Assembly (NCBI RefSeq): GCF_001680005.1
Contig: NC_033558.1
Location: 1,083,334 to 1,147,333 of the forward strand
Source: Plasmodium coatneyi
Taxonomy: Eukaryota > Apicomplexa > Aconoidasida > Haemosporida > Plasmodiidae
DNA: 64,000 bases
Direction: 5' to 3'
Shown: in pieces, positions 11,009 through 22,600 of the stretch
Numbering within the stretch: the stretch's first letter is position 1
Layout of the letters: every line of letters starts with the position of its first letter
The notes under the pieces: generated by a model
Databases searched by the model: none
Told to the model about the DNA's origin: nothing
Seen by the model: only the letters and a program-made list of their open reading frames with translations
Made by a program: the position numbers and the translations under genes

Positions 11009-11698
11009 CTATTTCCGCAGCTGCCACTCCAATTTGAAAATTATTTTCCCCTTTATTTCCCACAATTCATGATTGGGAGGGTCTATCACGAGAGGGGCAT
11101 CTCGTTGGATATTTTGAGGCACTTTTTCCACCTATTTTGTGACAATTTCATACATGTTGGAGGTATCAAAAAGACGGGATTCTGTTTCGGCTCACGTGGC
11201 ACAGCAGGGTAAGCACGTGCGTGCCTGTGCATATGTGCACACATGTATATTTTGTTCGGAGGGGGGGCCAAAGTTATGCCATCTGCAGGGGGTCATAATG
11301 TGGCAGTGCTTGAGAGTCACATGGCCCCCCACACCGGTTGACCATTCACACATGGTGATCTCACGAGACGACCGTGTATGCGAAGTGAACTTTTCTTTTT
11401 GAAGACGCGGGTGCTATTTATTCCCTCCAGTTGAGAGGCCCTCTTAGCAGCGTTCACCACAATGTTTAAAAAAAGAGTGTCTCTATCTTAGGGGAGCTTC
11501 CTCATGTTAGTATACTATCATTTGATGGGCATTTTTATAGCTTTCCAAGCTCCGCCATGCTTTACACCGTTGCCATAATGAACCAAACGTTTTTTTTTTC
11601 CTTTTCTGATGAATCGGCCGCGTTGCACATTTAGTACGCCACGCCGTAAGGACAGATCCACGTAACGGGAGTTCCACACCGTTTGACATGCTTGTCAT
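11009..11698 (-). CDS. Predicted three-exon gene, 127 residues, function unknown
   Basis: Exons on minus: 11698-11516, 11442-11365 and 11131-11009, all joined in phase 0 with introns of 73 and 233 bp. Exon 1 starts with ATG and is rich in Arg, Trp and Lys (KRKKKTFGSLWQRCKAWRS), which resembles a mitochondrial or ribosome-bound protein N-terminus. Exon 2 has RASQLEGINSTRVFKKK. Exon 3 has RDAPLVIDPPNHELWEIKGK and ends LEWQLRK-stop. The residue mix is clearly coding-like in all three exons, while the opposite strand reads as F/L/H-rich shadow. I cannot name the family. Splice sites are canonical, but the second acceptor has a weak pyrimidine tract. Confidence 0.4.
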
Positions 11699-11886
11699 GA
11701 TGGGAAAAAAAAAAAAGAAACTATGCTTATCTGGTGAACAGTAAAAAAAAAAAAAAGGGGGGGGGGAACTTTTCCTTGCAGCCCCAATGGGTAAATTCTT
11801 TTGGGGCGTCCATTCTTGAAGGACGTTTTGGATAATAATAATCGTAGTTGTAGGACACCCTGAAGCTGCACGACAGTCTAATGGAG

Positions 11887-14535
11887 TTATAGTTTGCTTT
11901 TCATTCCCTCCAAGTTGTCCTCAATTTCACGGATCACATAATTTCGCTCAACCATGTGAATAGCATCGTCGTTTAGGATGACTCTGCGGAGATGATAATT
12001 TAGGAGCCTCTTATAACGATAAAAAAGCGAAGCATTCGTGACTATTTGTCCAGTGTATCTCATGCGGGTTGCTTCCCTCATGGCAGCTGACAGTACAGTC
12101 CTCACAATGGAATTTCCTTGAACAAAAAAACTGTCCTTTATAATATTTCTGGAAGGAATGGGGATATGTTCATACGTTTTAAAATTGCAGGAATTTATCA
12201 TATCGTTGAATAGGTACATAAATTTATTTTTCATTGTTCCATTTTTCTTTATCAAATGGATGGAAGATTTTTCGAAAAATAAAAATTTCAAGGAGCTATA
12301 AATTGAGAAGAGGAGCCCATACGTGGTGACATCAAATTGTAGTTTGTAAATCAACCTATTGAAGACGAAGAGAGTTACTAAGTAATTTCTGTGGCGCATG
12401 TCCTTTATGTAGTATATGTAGTCATAGATAGTGTTGTGTGTATTTTTGTTTTTCATATCTTCAATGGATAGGTAATGTATGAAGGGATTGTACACGACAT
12501 TTATTTTCAAATTTAGGATGGATCGGAACAGATTTTGTATTTGGTAGTAGATGATTTTTTTTTCATGCAATTCTTTGAAGTAGTAGTAACTTTTTTCGAT
12601 ATAGAAATAATTATGCTTTAGGAGTTTAATCCACTTGTCTTTTTTTTTCATATCCTTAACTGCTTTGAGTGAGAGTAGTGTAGACATGGACATGATGTGT
12701 TGTGTGCATGTTTCGTTCGCGTCTGCGAGGGTGATGCCCATTTCGAGGGAGCTCAGAATTTGGTTTAGATTCCCCACCGTGCGGAAGATTATATGCTTTA
12801 CCAGCATGTTGCACCTGGTGTTGCGAATCATTTGGGTGAGCTGCTCATCCAGATTTTCAGCATGCAGGGTGTGGTCACTCAATTTGGCGTCATCTAGAAA
12901 CGGCTCACCTGAGATGGTAGCACCCATGCAAGGTTCCCCCCTATCCACCCAATAACTGCCGAGGCGCGCTCTAATCAGCATAGCAAACGCGTCACCATTC
13001 CGTTTGAAGAACTTCCTCTTTAGTTTGTTAATTTTTTTAACCGCATTGATCTTTTTGATAGTGTGCGGGGTCATAATGTCAGGGTTGATGTTATCGCTTG
13101 GGGGGGTTCCACCAGTGGGCTCTGCTTTCGCCAGAACCTGCTCAAGTTCCTTCACCTTGTGTGAAATTTTCTTAAATTTCGTGTGCACCTCTTGGATAAC
13201 GTCACTTATGAGCAGCAGAAACGGGTAAAAAGTGTCGAGATAATCTAAAAGAGAGATAATGCACTTCTTGTAGGTGCACATAATGTCTTGCACCTCTTTC
13301 GGAGTAAAAGGCAAAGAATTATCATTAACGTACATGTGATCCACGAAGTAATGATATCTGTTCAGGACAAAGATGATGAAGTGCACTTCGTTCGAGTGGT
13401 ACAGAAAAGATGAATTTATAAACCCCGTTAGGTATAAAGAAAAGCGAAAATATGTCAAGAAGAAAATGAAAAAAAACTCCACTTCGTAGTAATCCATTTT
13501 TATTTTTACATCATATTGGTTTTTATTTAGTTTGTTAAAGAAGTAGGTGCTGAGTAATTCATCGTTTGGGAAGTTCCCATCGGTGGGACCATCACTACAG
13601 GGCGTTGCACATTCGCGGATTTTACAGAAGGTTTGGAAACACTGGACTTTTAGGTTATCCCCGTCCGCTTCGTCCTTCACTTTGTTTAACTGGAAGTAGT
13701 CCCATATGGCTTCTATGAAGATGCGCTTCTTAAAGAAGGGGAGTATGATGAGCATTTTTTTGGACAGGACGTTCTGCGTGATCAGTTTTTCTGCCTCGTT
13801 TGTTGCTTTGGTGGGACCGTCGCACTTGGTGGCGTGGTTACCAGCAAGACCATCAACTGGGTCAGCATGCTGATTAGAATTCTGGTCAATGCCTCGGTTA
13901 GAAATCTGGCTAGGGTGCCAATTAGGTGCTCCCCCTGTTCGCTCCCTATAAGCGTCCCCCTCATTTTCAAACACATCATAAACATTGAACGTTTCCAGGA
14001 CGTCCCAATTTCTGCGCAAATCTTCATTTTCCCCTGAACAGACACTCCCTGCATAATCGATGCGCTCAAATATTTGAACTAATGTGTCATCCTGGTTGTA
14101 AGCGTCGTCTGTGTGAGCACTCAGATCGCTAATGGTGTTATTCGATGTAGTGCTCTTGACGTCGAACTCGCTTGTGCTTTGATATATCTGCGATTCGTTG
14201 GATTCGAAAATTTTGGAAGTTTCAGAGGAGTCGCTACTGTTGCGTAGTGAGTCTTCACAAATATCTGCATGCGTTTCGTTGTACCTGCTTTGGTTGATTA
14301 GCAGTTCGGTTCCTTGTTGTGACGCCTTCATAGAACTTTTACTTTTCTGGTCGCATTGGAAATTGTTATTATTTTGATAATGTCCCTTTGTTTGATGGAT
14401 CCCCCTGCCATTCCGCCCTTCACAGTGGGTATCGCCTCTACGGTTGAATACCAATTTCTTTCTGTTTCTCAATTTTTTTTTTCTCTCGTCTATTCCTTCA
14501 CTTTGTTGTCGAAGGTGGCACTTCCTCTTTTTCAT
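11887..14535 (-). CDS. Conserved Plasmodium protein, 882 residues, function unknown
   Basis: A single long ORF beginning MKKRKCHLRQQSEG and ending EDNLEGMKSKL. The first ~250 residues are hydrophilic and low-complexity, with Asn/Ser/Asp-rich stretches and a very basic start that could act as a nuclear or nucleolar signal. The rest is rich in aromatic residues and probably helical, with segments such as EVEFFFIFFLTYFRFSLYL near residue 350 that could be buried helices or a membrane segment. The last 150 residues (for example PSRNIIKDSFFVQGNSIVR) look like the best-ordered part. I do not recognise a named domain. It is the first large core gene after the SICAvar region. Confidence 0.8.
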   Translation of the reverse strand: MKKRKCHLRQQSEGIDERKKKLRNRKKLVFNRRGDTHCEGRNGRGIHQTKGHYQNNNNFQCDQKSKSSMKASQQGTELLINQSRYNETHADICEDSLRNSSDSSETSKIFESNESQIYQSTSEFDVKSTTSNNTISDLSAHTDDAYNQDDTLVQIFERIDYAGSVCSGENEDLRRNWDVLETFNVYDVFENEGDAYRERTGGAPNWHPSQISNRGIDQNSNQHADPVDGLAGNHATKCDGPTKATNEAEKLITQNVLSKKMLIILPFFKKRIFIEAIWDYFQLNKVKDEADGDNLKVQCFQTFCKIRECATPCSDGPTDGNFPNDELLSTYFFNKLNKNQYDVKIKMDYYEVEFFFIFFLTYFRFSLYLTGFINSSFLYHSNEVHFIIFVLNRYHYFVDHMYVNDNSLPFTPKEVQDIMCTYKKCIISLLDYLDTFYPFLLLISDVIQEVHTKFKKISHKVKELEQVLAKAEPTGGTPPSDNINPDIMTPHTIKKINAVKKINKLKRKFFKRNGDAFAMLIRARLGSYWVDRGEPCMGATISGEPFLDDAKLSDHTLHAENLDEQLTQMIRNTRCNMLVKHIIFRTVGNLNQILSSLEMGITLADANETCTQHIMSMSTLLSLKAVKDMKKKDKWIKLLKHNYFYIEKSYYYFKELHEKKIIYYQIQNLFRSILNLKINVVYNPFIHYLSIEDMKNKNTHNTIYDYIYYIKDMRHRNYLVTLFVFNRLIYKLQFDVTTYGLLFSIYSSLKFLFFEKSSIHLIKKNGTMKNKFMYLFNDMINSCNFKTYEHIPIPSRNIIKDSFFVQGNSIVRTVLSAAMREATRMRYTGQIVTNASLFYRYKRLLNYHLRRVILNDDAIHMVERNYVIREIEDNLEGMKSKL

Positions 14536-16924
14536 CTTGTGTTGTTTATTTTATGGGGAGAGCGCATCTTACGAGTAATCACCATAGGAATTAGTTCATT
14601 CTTCTCTATGCCGTCATTGCCTACCACCAATGTGGTTGGGAGTCTCGTTGGAGAAATTGATGCAGTTCGGGGGTAGAGGTGTACATGTGTGTATAGGTTT
14701 ATATAATCATATCATCCCTTTTTGGATGTTGGGATATTTTTCTTATTCGAAAATTGGGAGGTGCTTCTATGATGAGAGGGTGTGTGTGTATCCCGAGTGT
14801 ACAAAATGTATTTACTAATTTGTACACACAGGTGTAAAAAGGAATGGGGATCTTCAATTTGGGCCAGCGTGAAATGGGAAAAATTAGAGCATCCCATGGG
14901 GGGAAAATTCGATTTGTACTTCTACAATGCAATGCAAAGGGGGAAAAGTAGAGCGTCATTCGAAAGTTAGTCTTATTAGGGACTGTTATTAGAATGTGTA
15001 GAAGGGGGTGGGGATATCAAAAGTTTCATATTTCTCAATTTTATTTTTTTTTTTTTGACAAAATGTTATTTATGAAATTTAGGAGAGCACACACATTTTT
15101 AGGAGATTAGAGAAAAAGTGAAAGTTTCCAAAAAAATTAATTCACTCCGCTTTTAAGATATAAAAAAAGGCATAGACTTATGAATACAGAAATGTGTAAT
15201 AAAATATAAAGAATGCACAAATGGGCGTTTTTATCAATTTTTAAGATGCTTAACGTTACTAATAGGAAAACATTTTAGACCCCCACTGTGTTTCTCTTAG
15301 CTGGAATGTTTAATCATGTTGTCCTTGATTGGCCAACTAGTATGTAGAGAAATAAAATGTGAATGGTTAGTTTTTTCGAATAAGCACTAGGGAGGTAATA
15401 AATTGGAGTGTGCACATGGAGGGGTCGCGACGGGACGGCATAATTTTCGATTCAAAAATGTGTATTCATGTGTTTTTATAAGAAAACATTGGTAGATGTG
15501 CTTTATTTATGGTGTGTATTTCCCTGGTACTACTGCTGGGTGTGTTATTTTATTTTATTTTATTTTTTTTTTTTCACATTAGGAGAAAATTTTTAAGTTA
15601 GGATTATTTAGTCATGTAGATATTTTTTTCTTTTTCCTTTTTTGGCACGCTTCTCCGTGGCGCATTCAGCTGTGCGTGGAGAGATATGTCTCGAAGCACG
15701 TTTAGCTGCAAGGTGGAAGGATCGCACCCAGTGTGGATGATCTTACCTGGTGGTACACTTCATTAACGAATAAAGCGGTTTTGCAAAACTAGCGCAAGTG
15801 GTGGGTGAATAGGAAAAGGTCTAGACAACTTGGTTGCCGCTGTAGTTTGTGGGGTGTTGGGCCCCAACCTCGTTTAATTTTTTAATTTTTTTTCTAGTTT
15901 TTAGGTTTTCTTTCTTTCGGAGGTACACATCCGCGAGGTGTTGAAGCAAATCCTCGTGAAAAAGATCCCCCAAAATTTGAAAATTTGCCCATTATTCTTT
16001 TTTTAATGGAACGAAAGTTGGGCATATTAAACCGTTCTTATTTTTGCCTTTCATTTAGGCTGGTTATATGTGCATTTTGTAGAATGCTCCATTTTGTTCT
16101 CGCTCACACGTCTGAATTGTCCTTTTTTGCAAAATTGAAGAAAGTTGGTGGAAGATGGAAGGGGAGAAATCAAACGGCGTGATAACAAACGATTGGGCAG
16201 ACAAACAAACAAACGAGCATACGAATGAACATGTGGGAACACGCTGCTGCTAATTATTTCTGGCAAAGCGGGTGCCTTTTTTGCGTATCCTCCTTTTCGT
16301 CACCACCCCCTTTTGTAAAAAATGAGGGGGAACACATTTTTGTAGCACTTAGAAAAAACACAAAAAAATTGTGCTACTTTTGGAGAGGCGCTTTAAATGT
16401 CTCATTTTTTTTTTTTTTTTCTCTCATTCCAGATGTAAATATGAACATTGAAAGGAAATTAAAAAAAAAAAAAAAAATGTATACCTGCCGATTCGTCCTA
16501 AAGTAAACACTTGTCAAAATGGGAAATAATCGGGGTGTTAAAAAAAGGCCTTTGAAGTGTTTTGCCATCTCCCCGGGTAATCGGCGTGGATATGTGTAGA
16601 TAGGCACATTGAAGGAAAAAAGTGGACGCAATCGGCATCCAATTTGTGCTTATCCGGTCGGGTGTTATGCAGAACGGGGTATTTTGTTGACCCACTGGGT
16701 GAGTTACTCTTCCTATGTGAACCTTCACGATGTGCCTTAGGGGCGGTACAATCGGCCTACTATAGGGTGTTCGTAGCCACATGTAAAATGTAGAATATAA
16801 GCTAATGCAGTTATAGTTGAAGGATATAACTGGTGTTATGTACAGTTTTTCGCTGTTTTGTGGAAACATGTGGCACATTTGTTGATAGCTGCGTTTACGT
16901 TCTCATTTGGGGGCGCCCCTCCTG
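14536..16924. other. Intergenic, 2.4 kb, no supported gene
   Basis: AT-rich DNA between two minus-strand genes. It should hold the promoter of the 882-residue gene and the 3' end of the protease gene. Short ORFs at 15985-16182 (+) and 16498-16878 (-) have no coding character that I trust. Poly(T) and poly(A) tracts occur at about 15044, 15562, 16407 and 16462. Confidence 0.5.
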
Positions 16925-18076
16925 TTAGGTAACTCTCCTGAGTAGGAGCAGGTAAATGTCGCTAATATTTTCAGGATTAAAGGGGTTACTAAGTTTTTTC
17001 ATTTTTTCATCATTGCATTTGTAGAATCCATCGGTATGTTTAACGACGGCTGTATAGTGACCGTTGTAACTGTTGCCGCTGTGGCAAATGAAGCTCTCGA
17101 TGAGATATTTCGAGTTGGATAAAGATTCATGGTTGGACATGTAAGCAAAGGAAGTAAAATCAATTAATCCATCCCATGGGAGTAGAACAGTTGTGTCAAT
17201 TTTTTTCACTCTACTTTTGAAATAATTGGTGCACTCGTAACTCCACTTAAATCGCTTGATATAAATAATCATATACAAATTGGGCATTCTGTAGAGGCCT
17301 TTTTTAATGGAGCTATTTTGTTTGGATTTACAAATGGGGCAAAATAAGAGGCAGAAATCATCGCTCTTCATTATATTACTCCTTAACAAATCAATGAGTG
17401 ATGTACTTTGTATGTGCTCACTTTGGAACTCTAACCCTAAGTCTAGGCAGAATTCAAAACTGTGTCTTGTATGTCCACAATGTGTGCAAGTTATGCTGGA
17501 GACGTTTTGGAACCCTAAAAGGTCTGTTATTATGCTGTTATCTTTATATAGATATTTTACCCAGTACTTTTCTGATGCCTTTTCTTTGCTATCTTTATCG
17601 TCCAGGGTTATTTCGAAATTTGGTGGAAAGTTAGAATCTCGGTTACACTCAACGTTTATATAGTTGAGTAGCATTAACAGAAATTCGTGTGCATCATTTT
17701 GTGCGTTGATCACTATGCTGCTATTATATTTTCTCATTTTTTTTAAAAGATTAATATGTTTGTCTGTGCATAAATATCCTTTTTCGACTTTGTACGTTTC
17801 TTCAATAATGTAAAAGAGTGCCTTCAGTATGTCTCCCTTATACTTGGATTTTGATTTCGTTCTTCCGTATATTTTTTCAAACTTGCTTAGCAGGTATATG
17901 CACAACGGTTTTATCGACAGTAACAGTTGGAGGGAGGCGTTGCAGTAGCACACGTTTCCATTGTTCTGGAAGGACGTGTGTCTCCTTTGGAAACTTCCGT
18001 AGTTATCATACTTGGCGTAATATTTGTAATTCTTCGCATAGAACAAATCACGCAGTTTGTGTTCAGGGAGGTTCAT
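16925..18076 (-). CDS. Ubiquitin carboxyl-terminal hydrolase (USP family, peptidase C19)
   Basis: A 383-residue single-exon cysteine protease that should cleave ubiquitin from proteins. The Cys box is at residues 38-50 (QNNGNVCYCNASLQ), with catalytic Cys43 in the GN-x-C-Y context. The His box is at about 335-356: SYNGHYTAVVK with catalytic His340, then FYKCNDEK, where Asp356 or Asn355 would be the third catalytic residue; the family more often shows FDD there. Two zinc-ribbon cysteine pairs (CTHC and CPIC) lie between the boxes, as in the fingers subdomain. The protein is close to a bare catalytic domain with a ~35-residue N-terminal extension. The ATG start is supported because the Cys box follows at the expected distance. 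Confidence 0.85.
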   Translation of the reverse strand: MNLPEHKLRDLFYAKNYKYYAKYDNYGSFQRRHTSFQNNGNVCYCNASLQLLLSIKPLCIYLLSKFEKIYGRTKSKSKYKGDILKALFYIIEETYKVEKGYLCTDKHINLLKKMRKYNSSIVINAQNDAHEFLLMLLNYINVECNRDSNFPPNFEITLDDKDSKEKASEKYWVKYLYKDNSIITDLLGFQNVSSITCTHCGHTRHSFEFCLDLGLEFQSEHIQSTSLIDLLRSNIMKSDDFCLLFCPICKSKQNSSIKKGLYRMPNLYMIIYIKRFKWSYECTNYFKSRVKKIDTTVLLPWDGLIDFTSFAYMSNHESLSNSKYLIESFICHSGNSYNGHYTAVVKHTDGFYKCNDEKMKKLSNPFNPENISDIYLLLLRRVT

Positions 18077-19631
18077 CTTGTCTCATTTTGGGGGGAGTTG
18101 TGTCAGGTGTTTGGAAACATGTGACCTCTGTTGAAGGTGTGCCTTCCGCACAGTTATGAGGTTACCTTCACGGAGGGTAAACAACCCGACCATTCACTTG
18201 TGTGTATACGTGAATATACCTACTTTTACGGTGCCTTTCCTGGTCTGCATTACGTGCGCCCGTCTGGCAGGTGCTCCAGCAAATAAATATTTATCTCTTT
18301 CTTAATTGTGCACACGTTACGGTGGCAACTGCGGAAATTTTCATTGTTTTGCTTTAATTTAGCACTCCGATGTCGTCATTTGTTTGTGCCTCCTGTTCGC
18401 AGTGGAAAGGGAGCAGGATCGGTTCGCCTTTCCGTGTGCACGTCGGAGGTACCCTTTAAAATTGCCCATTAAAGTTGCCTGTTCTGCAGTTAAAAAAAAA
18501 AGAAGCGAAGACGGACGAATGAAAAAAAAGAGCATGCTCCAACCCCTTCCACTTCTCCTTGACGCTTTTTTGTTTTTTCAACCACGTCGACAGCAAAGTA
18601 GGAATTCCCTCAATGTGAACCAAAAAAATAGGAGGAATCAAAAAAAAGGGGACGGAAATTTATAAACATATTGGCGCAATCCAATCGAAGGCGAAACGTG
18701 CTGCTTCGCAGGAATGGGAATGAATTTTACTCATATGTATTATGGCCCATAAGTACACTGTATACGCACGCTGATATTTATGTAAGTATGCATTTGCGCT
18801 TCTATGCATGCATACATACACATGCGTACTTTTGCGTTGGTTCGTACATTTATGCAACATGCATTTTTCTCGCATGTATGCTGTCAGGGTGGGGGGTGAG
18901 AGGAAACAGTCGGGAAAAAATAATCGTTTGAAAAGGAAAAAAAATAAATAAATAAAATAAAATAACGGTGTGGGGAAAGGAAACACGGAACATTTGCATA
19001 GCGTAGCATGACGTTACATTTATTAGTGAAGCATCATTAGCGGGAAAAATCTCTGCTAACATGTTTCTTTTTTTTTTTTTTTTTTTTTCAGTTGCAGTGG
19101 CGTCTTCTTAATTTGTTGTGCACAGCAGGATGGTTCATTTTAAGGATATTAAATTCGTAAAAGGGGAATGTGTGCATGGTTTATGTTTAACAAAAAATAG
19201 GTTTTGGCGATGGTGATGGAGGCAGCGTGGGGAAGGTGTTGCATTACGCATGATGGGAAAGAAAAAAAAATATATATATAGAGGGGGACAGAATTGTACA
19301 TGTTTCCCCCTTTTTGCGTACGTATATGATTATGCGCCTGGGGGTGGGGGATAAACGAGGAAGTAAATAAGCGGAACTTAGTGTCAAAATGTGCACGAAA
19401 ATGCTACTGCTACGTCATTTTACATAAACACATTTTATAGGAAGCGGAGGAAAAAAGCACGATGATAAGGCTGTGTGCGTACAGTCATGGCGGATATATA
19501 AGCAGACATAGGATAAGAACATTAGTACGCAAACAGAGCACACACATTAATAAAGGGAAACATTTAGACTTTCGTGTGCGCGGAATTACAAACACCTTCC
19601 CCCCCCAGGTAACACCCCTTTCTCCCACAAA
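18077..19631. other. Intergenic, 1.55 kb, no firmly supported gene
   Basis: This is the promoter side of the protease gene and the 3' side of the large TFIIIC-like gene. A two-exon reading on + (18370-18448 joined to 18490-18665) is phase-consistent, but the overlapping minus strand looks equally protein-like, so I call neither. The stretch 18750-18870 is rich in TGCATGCAT/ACATGCG-type motifs. Poly(T) lies at 19068-19088. Confidence 0.4.
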
Positions 19632-22600
19632 TCAGCCCCATAAAGTACCGGCGTATTTTTCAAAAATGACCTCCTCATCGGCCACGTAATAAAGTTTCAC
19701 CTTTTTGTACATCATTTTTTCAAGAAATGCGTTGTAATTGGAAGGGGCATAGTATCGTTCGCTTTTGAGAGTGAAGTTGTCATCCTCGGTGCTGCTTGTC
19801 CATTCATGTTTTGTCCAACTTGAAAAATTCGTGCTGTTTACTTTGTCTGTTCTTTTTTTTCTTGGTTTTCCTTTCTTCAAAATGTCATCATCATGTGAAT
19901 CTTCCTCACCGGAGCTTGTGCTATTACCAAATATGTAGCAGCTCTTTTTCTTCCCTGGGGGGGCTAAGGATGCTCTATTTTTTTTCTTCTTATTTTTTTC
20001 GTTTAGTACCAAATTGTTGAAGTGGTTAACAATTTTGTAATTTTTCTTTAGCTTGTACATTTCGCTTCTCTTCGATATGTACATGAGTTTGAAAGAAATG
20101 AAGTTGTCTTGGCACATGCCTCTTAGGAGGAAGTTAAGGTCGCAGAAGTTCAGAACTTCGATACTCTTGTATATCTGTGAGGGGTGGAAGAGTGTGTGCA
20201 AAATCGGAAAATGTGAAATTAGGTAGTGAGAATGCAAGGAAGATGACTCTATAAGCATCAAGGTGTGTGTTCCTCCTTTGCACGTTTGGGGAAGGGACAG
20301 CGATGTGAAAAACTGGGTCACTCATTTTCAGGGGGTGCAAAATGGGGCCAAAGGAGAGATGACATCTTTCCGTTGCATATATTACTGCGCGGTTTGGCAC
20401 CTTTGTCGAATTGGAAGTTGTTAACTCAACATGGCGTAATTCTGGGAAGCCCGCTTGGTAGACAAAAAATAATGCTTTTTTTTTTTTTTTTTTTTTTTTT
20501 TACACCCCCCTGAAATGTGTCCAGTTCCCCGTTTCGCTCTTTCCTTACGTCAAAGATGGAGGAAAACGGATTTGCCTTGAGATAAAAGAACACTTTTAAA
20601 ATATAAAAAAAAATAAATTTGACGTTGGTGCTTCCATTCATGTAAGTAAAGTTATTTACATTTACGTAGTCATCATTAAAGTAGTAAAGTGTAACGGTTT
20701 TGCAAACTGGGGAATCATTTTTCCGTTTATATGAGAAGAGCATATACTCAAAATATTTACACGCCTTGTTAATAATCCTTTTTATATATCTTATAACGCG
20801 GGGGTAAGATTTATTTTCCATAAGGTACAGCAGTTTATCTCCCAGTTTGGTGCGATAAATATGATTCTCTTTAAATCCGCTTTGCGTTTCTTCCTCAAGG
20901 GTTTCTTTAATTTTACAAAAATATTCCAACAGGTAGAGGAAAAAATAATCATGAATGATGATGTAGCATGGGAGGTTGAACAACAGAATTAGTCTTGGAA
21001 TGAAATTCGGTTTCCTGAGCGTGTTGTTATTTGTGTAATTTATGTATATGTAATCAGTATAGACTAGTTTTTTCTCCTTATAAATGACTTTTTCTTCAAC
21101 GTTTTTCTTGCTCATGTATTTTTGGTCGGCGGCGTTTGTGTCTTTCTTTTGGCGGTTTAGCAGTGTCCCCTTTGGGAGTATTTCCCTCTGCAATAGGAAC
21201 CTCTCGAACATATGCGTGTTACTCTCTGTGCTCTTCTTAAACTCCATTTTAAAATTAGCCAAGTGAAAATTTATCATATTCAAAAAGGGGTACTTCAAAT
21301 TATGCTCATAAAACACATTTTTCCTTTTGCACGCATTATTCTCGCTATGATATTGCGGTAAAAATATCTTATGCGTATTCATGAGGGGGAATATATTTAT
21401 AAGGTTTAATTTGTGTAGGAGGAAAAGAATAAAATCATATTCCTTTTTTACTTGTGTATACTTCCTATAAGTTGTATCTTTTAAAAATTCTTGTAAATAC
21501 ATTTTTTTTAAACTATCCATAAAACGTCCTTCTTTTTTTTTCTTCTTAACAGACAAAAGGATGAATATCATTTTGCGAATTATTTTGTTGAACAGGGAGG
21601 AGCTCTTTTGGGTGTTTGTTTTGTCCGTACTGGGGGTCTCCATGTGGGCAGCCACAGTATGTGCAGTGTTGCGTTTCTTCTCTTTTTGGCTGTTAAGTCG
21701 CCCCACAATTCTTATAGCTTCCAGTTCGTTCACCTTGAACTTGTTCAGGTTGTAATACTCTTCGTTGCTGTTGTTTGCCAATTCGGATGGAAGTTCGATT
21801 GGCAGTTCGCTAGGCAGGTCATCAAGTGGACCTTCCTCCTGGTCCGCTTCTTCAAGTTCCCCATTTGGGTTATCACTCCCATGTTTTGCACTATCTTCAC
21901 AGATGGCAGGACAGTCCCCTATTACGCTATGATGCATAGCTTTATAGTTTTCGAGGCCTCTGTACATCTCGTTCAACTTTCCAGATGGAGCATTTTTCCT
22001 TTGTTTTTTTTCGGATGTGTCACTCTCACAGTTTGCACACTCCTCGTATGATTTTAGCATATCGCTCAGGTAGAAAACGTGATATAAAATTTGCGTAACG
22101 AAGGTGAATGACTCCTTAAAAGTGTTCATCTTTTTTTCTTTTCCTTTTTTAACCTTCACTTTTTTTACAAAAGGGTTTTTGCGTGCGTTATGGCGGTGAG
22201 GTGATTGTGCGTTTGTTTCCGTTCCCTGCTTAGGGTAGCCCCCCGTGGGTGTAATTTCTGACTCTTTCTGCATGTTCATCTGTTGAAATGGCTGTCTTTT
22301 CTTTGTCATAAGCGAAACAGAATGGGCACTTCTTTTTTTGCTCCCCAGGTTGCCCCCTTTATGGGTGTCTCTTTCGAGCCAATAAACGCTATTCTTCAGG
22401 TTGGTTACTTGGATATCCAGGAAAGAGTCGACTTTCTTGGGGGCATTCGAAATGTAGGCAATGTTATATAGGTGTATATTCTGAGGATAGCAGTCAAAAT
22501 CGATGAAGGATTTTTTGCTAACATTATAAATTAGTACTTTGTTCTTACTATAAATAACGTTATTGTGAAAGTTATTTTGTTGTACATATTTAGCGAAAAG

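Noticed and set aside
11003..11212. Plus ORF containing a GRVYHERGISLD stretch
   Set aside because: It is antisense to the last exon of the 127-residue gene, whose three-exon phase agreement is better evidence.
11365..11480. Resemblance of an A-A-K-R-A-S-Q-L stretch to the bacterial RNA polymerase omega subunit
   Set aside because: Part of the similarity falls in the likely intron and the rest is too short to support a name.
18370..18665. Two-exon reading MSSFVCASCSQWKG... on plus
   Set aside because: Phase-consistent but the minus strand is equally protein-like, and no family feature is seen.
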